DNA of 55,066 nt from an uncultured Anaerovibrio sp. (GTDB lineage Bacteria > Bacillota > Negativicutes > Selenomonadales > Selenomonadaceae). A program made the position numbers and the translations under genes. This document shows, piece after piece, positions 53,346 through 55,066 of this stretch. The stretch spans positions 1 to 55,066 of the forward strand of contig CADACU010000014.1 of the NCBI GenBank assembly GCA_902786545.1. Reading direction: 5' to 3'. Below the pieces are notes generated by a model. That model did no database searches. It worked only from the letters and a program-made list of their open reading frames with translations, and had not been told where the DNA came from. Each line of letters opens with the position of its first letter. Position 1 is the stretch's first letter.

Positions 53346-54365
53346 ATGGATAAAAAAATATGGCAGCAGGCCATCAGCCGCCGGAAGTTTTTGGGCTTGT
53401 CGGCAGGGGCGGTATCCGGCTTGATGTTCAGCAACCTTTTTCATCCGAAAAAGGTGGGCGCAGCACCCGGTGAAAAATATCATCGGTTCGTGGTACTGAC
53501 CGATGTACATTGCCCAAGTGAACGGGATCCGGAGAAGATTGCGGCTATTGAGGAAATAAATACCTGGTCCGATGTGGACCAGGTGGTGGTAACCGGTGAT
53601 GTGGTGCATGATATTGGCGACCAGGCGGAGCTGAATGCAGCATCGGCTGTTCTGGATCATATTAAGGCACCGCGGTATGTGCTTACCGGCAACCATGATT
53701 ATATGTATTCAGATTATACCAACCGGGGCGGGCATTTTCAGTGTGGTCCGGATGAGCGGGCTATGAAGCTGGAGCGGTTCAAAAAACAGTTCAAGATGAA
53801 CGCTCTGTATTTTTCCAAGGACTTGGGACCTTATCATCTGGTATATCTTTCTCCGGATGATTTGCACACTACCTACTTGACCTGTATGTCACCAGACCAG
53901 TTGGCCTGGTTGGAGGTAGATTTGAATGATAACAAGGATAAGCCAACCTTGGTATTCTTCCATGGTTCCTTGGAAGGGACTTGGGATAAGTACGGTATGG
54001 CTTGGCCAAACCACCCGGGCTTTATGGCTCAGCCAAAGGCCATGGTGCGAGATATTGTGGGGGATAACCCACAGATCATGGCTTGGATTTCCGGTCATCT
54101 CCATCTGGGGGTATTCAACGAGAGTAGTCGAGATCCAAATCTGTATACCTATGATGTAAACGGTGTTCCAAATATTCATAACCCGGCTACCTTGGGTACC
54201 GGCTATATGTACAGCAAGAGCCGGGATGGCTATAACAAGTATCCGGCTATTTGGACCAAGTCTTATTATTTGTATGATGACCGTATGGAAGTACGGACCT
54301 ATGACCACACCAACCATACTTTCTTGCCAGAGCTTGATGTGGCTATCAAGATTTACAAGAAGTAA
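53346..54365 (+). CDS. Tat-exported metallophosphoesterase
   Basis: This 339-residue calcineurin-like phosphoesterase has a twin-arginine signal (ISRRKFLGLSAGAVSG), so it is exported folded, with its metals in place. Metal-binding motifs are TDVHCP (in place of DxH), GDVVHD, GNHDYM, FFHGS and SGHLHLG. The start is ATG 53346, 8 nt after AGGAGG. It probably acts in the periplasm on a phosphoester, such as a nucleotide or phosphosugar, but the substrate is not readable. It follows the porins by 38 bp and precedes an exported SGNH hydrolase, which suggests a joint role in nutrient processing. Confidence 0.88.
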   Translation: MDKKIWQQAISRRKFLGLSAGAVSGLMFSNLFHPKKVGAAPGEKYHRFVVLTDVHCPSERDPEKIAAIEEINTWSDVDQVVVTGDVVHDIGDQAELNAASAVLDHIKAPRYVLTGNHDYMYSDYTNRGGHFQCGPDERAMKLERFKKQFKMNALYFSKDLGPYHLVYLSPDDLHTTYLTCMSPDQLAWLEVDLNDNKDKPTLVFFHGSLEGTWDKYGMAWPNHPGFMAQPKAMVRDIVGDNPQIMAWISGHLHLGVFNESSRDPNLYTYDVNGVPNIHNPATLGTGYMYSKSRDGYNKYPAIWTKSYYLYDDRMEVRTYDHTNHTFLPELDVAIKIYKK

Positions 54366-54373
54366 GGTGTGTG

Positions 54374-55066
54374 ATGAGTATGTTTAAGAAAATTTCTATA
54401 ATTTTGACGGTGTGCCTGTTGGTTTTGGGCACCTGTGCCTCTTGCTTTGCGTCCATGGGCGGTCCTGGGGAAAAAATCCGCATTATGTGCTATGGGGATT
54501 CCAATACCTGGGGCTTCACCCAGCGACCAGGAGTCAAGCGGTGGCCAAGTGATGTACGCTGGCCAGGGGTGCTGCAGAAGGAATTGGGCAAAGAGTATAC
54601 TATTATTGAAGAAGGTCTGTTGAATTTTAACGGCAGACCAACCTTGATGCCGCTTATCAAGAGCCATATTCCTCTTGATGTGGTGGTAATTATGCTGGGG
54701 ACTAATGATATCAAGGTGCGGTTCCATAAGACACCGGCAGAAGTTACGGCCAATGTGGAGAAATTGGTACAGATGATTAAGCTGAGCTGTGACCCGGAGA
54801 AGGAATGGTACGGCTACGGTGTACCAAAGATTTTGGTCATTGCTCCGGTACCGGTAATGGCTACCAAGAATTCTTTTGCGCCAAAGAATGCTGCTTCGCG
54901 GGAGCTGGGGCCTCTCTTTAAGGAGATGGCTGCCCGTAACGGAGTAGAATTCCTGGATGCCGGTGAATATATTAAGGTACCGGGAATGCCGGATGGGATT
55001 CATCTGACGGCTGAACAGCATCGAATTTTAGGTATGGCTGTGGCCGCCAAGATCAAGAGTATGGAT
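54374..55066 (+). CDS. Exported SGNH/GDSL hydrolase, 3' end outside the window
   Basis: The frame is open from ATG 54374 to the last base (231 codons), so the gene is incomplete. It starts with a signal peptide (MSMFKKISIILTVCLLVLGT.. then CASCFAS), which may have a weak lipobox. SGNH blocks are CYGDSNTWG with the nucleophile Ser, a GLLNFNGRPT stretch in block II position, VIMLGTNDIK (block III) and DGIHLTAEQHRILG with the catalytic Asp and His. The GDSN/LGTND pattern is close to arylesterase-type SGNH enzymes. AAGGTG precedes the start, and the gap to the phosphoesterase gene is 8 bp. Confidence 0.85.
   Translation, partial: MSMFKKISIILTVCLLVLGTCASCFASMGGPGEKIRIMCYGDSNTWGFTQRPGVKRWPSDVRWPGVLQKELGKEYTIIEEGLLNFNGRPTLMPLIKSHIPLDVVVIMLGTNDIKVRFHKTPAEVTANVEKLVQMIKLSCDPEKEWYGYGVPKILVIAPVPVMATKNSFAPKNAASRELGPLFKEMAARNGVEFLDAGEYIKVPGMPDGIHLTAEQHRILGMAVAAKIKSMD

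Overview
The window reads as a chromosome segment of a Gram-negative-type Firmicute, most likely class Negativicutes (Selenomonas/Veillonella relatives). The evidence is a mix of Firmicute traits (strong Shine-Dalgarno sites, many TTG starts, a GlgC/GlgD glycogen pathway) with outer-membrane proteins: three tandem porin-like barrels with signal peptides and a C-terminal Phe. Genus cannot be settled from the sequence alone.

Layout. 1-128: minus-strand tRNA-Leu(CAA) and its terminator. 0.2-2.7 kb: panS-panC-panD, pantothenate synthesis with a pantoate-type transporter and a leader holding a possible attenuator. 2.8-6.3 kb: a two-receiver response regulator and a hybrid histidine kinase. 6.3-8.6 kb (minus): lysA and an AEC transporter behind a near-consensus promoter. 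8.7-19.2 kb: DUF1232 protein, topoisomerase III, CNNM/CorC protein, ABC-F ATPase, glyoxalase-fold protein, a eukaryote-type hexokinase, type II NADH dehydrogenase and an exported SGNH hydrolase. 19.3-22.7 kb: YigZ, a membrane protein, an SbmA/YddA-like ABC transporter and a small membrane protein. 22.9-35.2 kb: the glycogen operon glgC-glgD-glgP-glgB-glgA, followed by a GH13-GH77 fusion enzyme. 35.3-48.5 kb: superoxide reductase, phosphohexomutase and nucleotide-sugar genes (manC, manA, galU, galE, rfbA, rfbB, rfbD, rfbC) with ychF among them. 49.1-55.1 kb: three porin-like proteins (the first frameshifted), a Tat-exported metallophosphoesterase and an SGNH hydrolase cut by the window edge.

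Functionally the window centres on hexose-phosphate partition: hexokinase and phosphohexomutase feed glucose-1-phosphate to glycogen or to UDP-glucose, UDP-galactose and dTDP-rhamnose, while ManA/ManC lead from fructose-6-phosphate to GDP-mannose for envelope polysaccharide.

The most unusual feature is confined to 37.4-49.0 kb. Almost every gap between transcription units there holds a structured palindromic repeat of one of two families (A and B), in the order B, A, B, A, B, AA, AA, A. They start within about 16 nt after stop codons and once lie inside a gene end. One composite element (46837-47792) is a small A/T-rich DUF559 endonuclease gene framed by two near-identical 282-283 bp direct repeats, each made of two A units. 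It splits rfbC from rfbABD and is a candidate nuclease-plus-repeat mobile system. Other points of interest are the Lys-rich tails on GlgP and GlgB, the hexokinase, the amylase-glucanotransferase fusion, and a porin broken next to an A6 tract.
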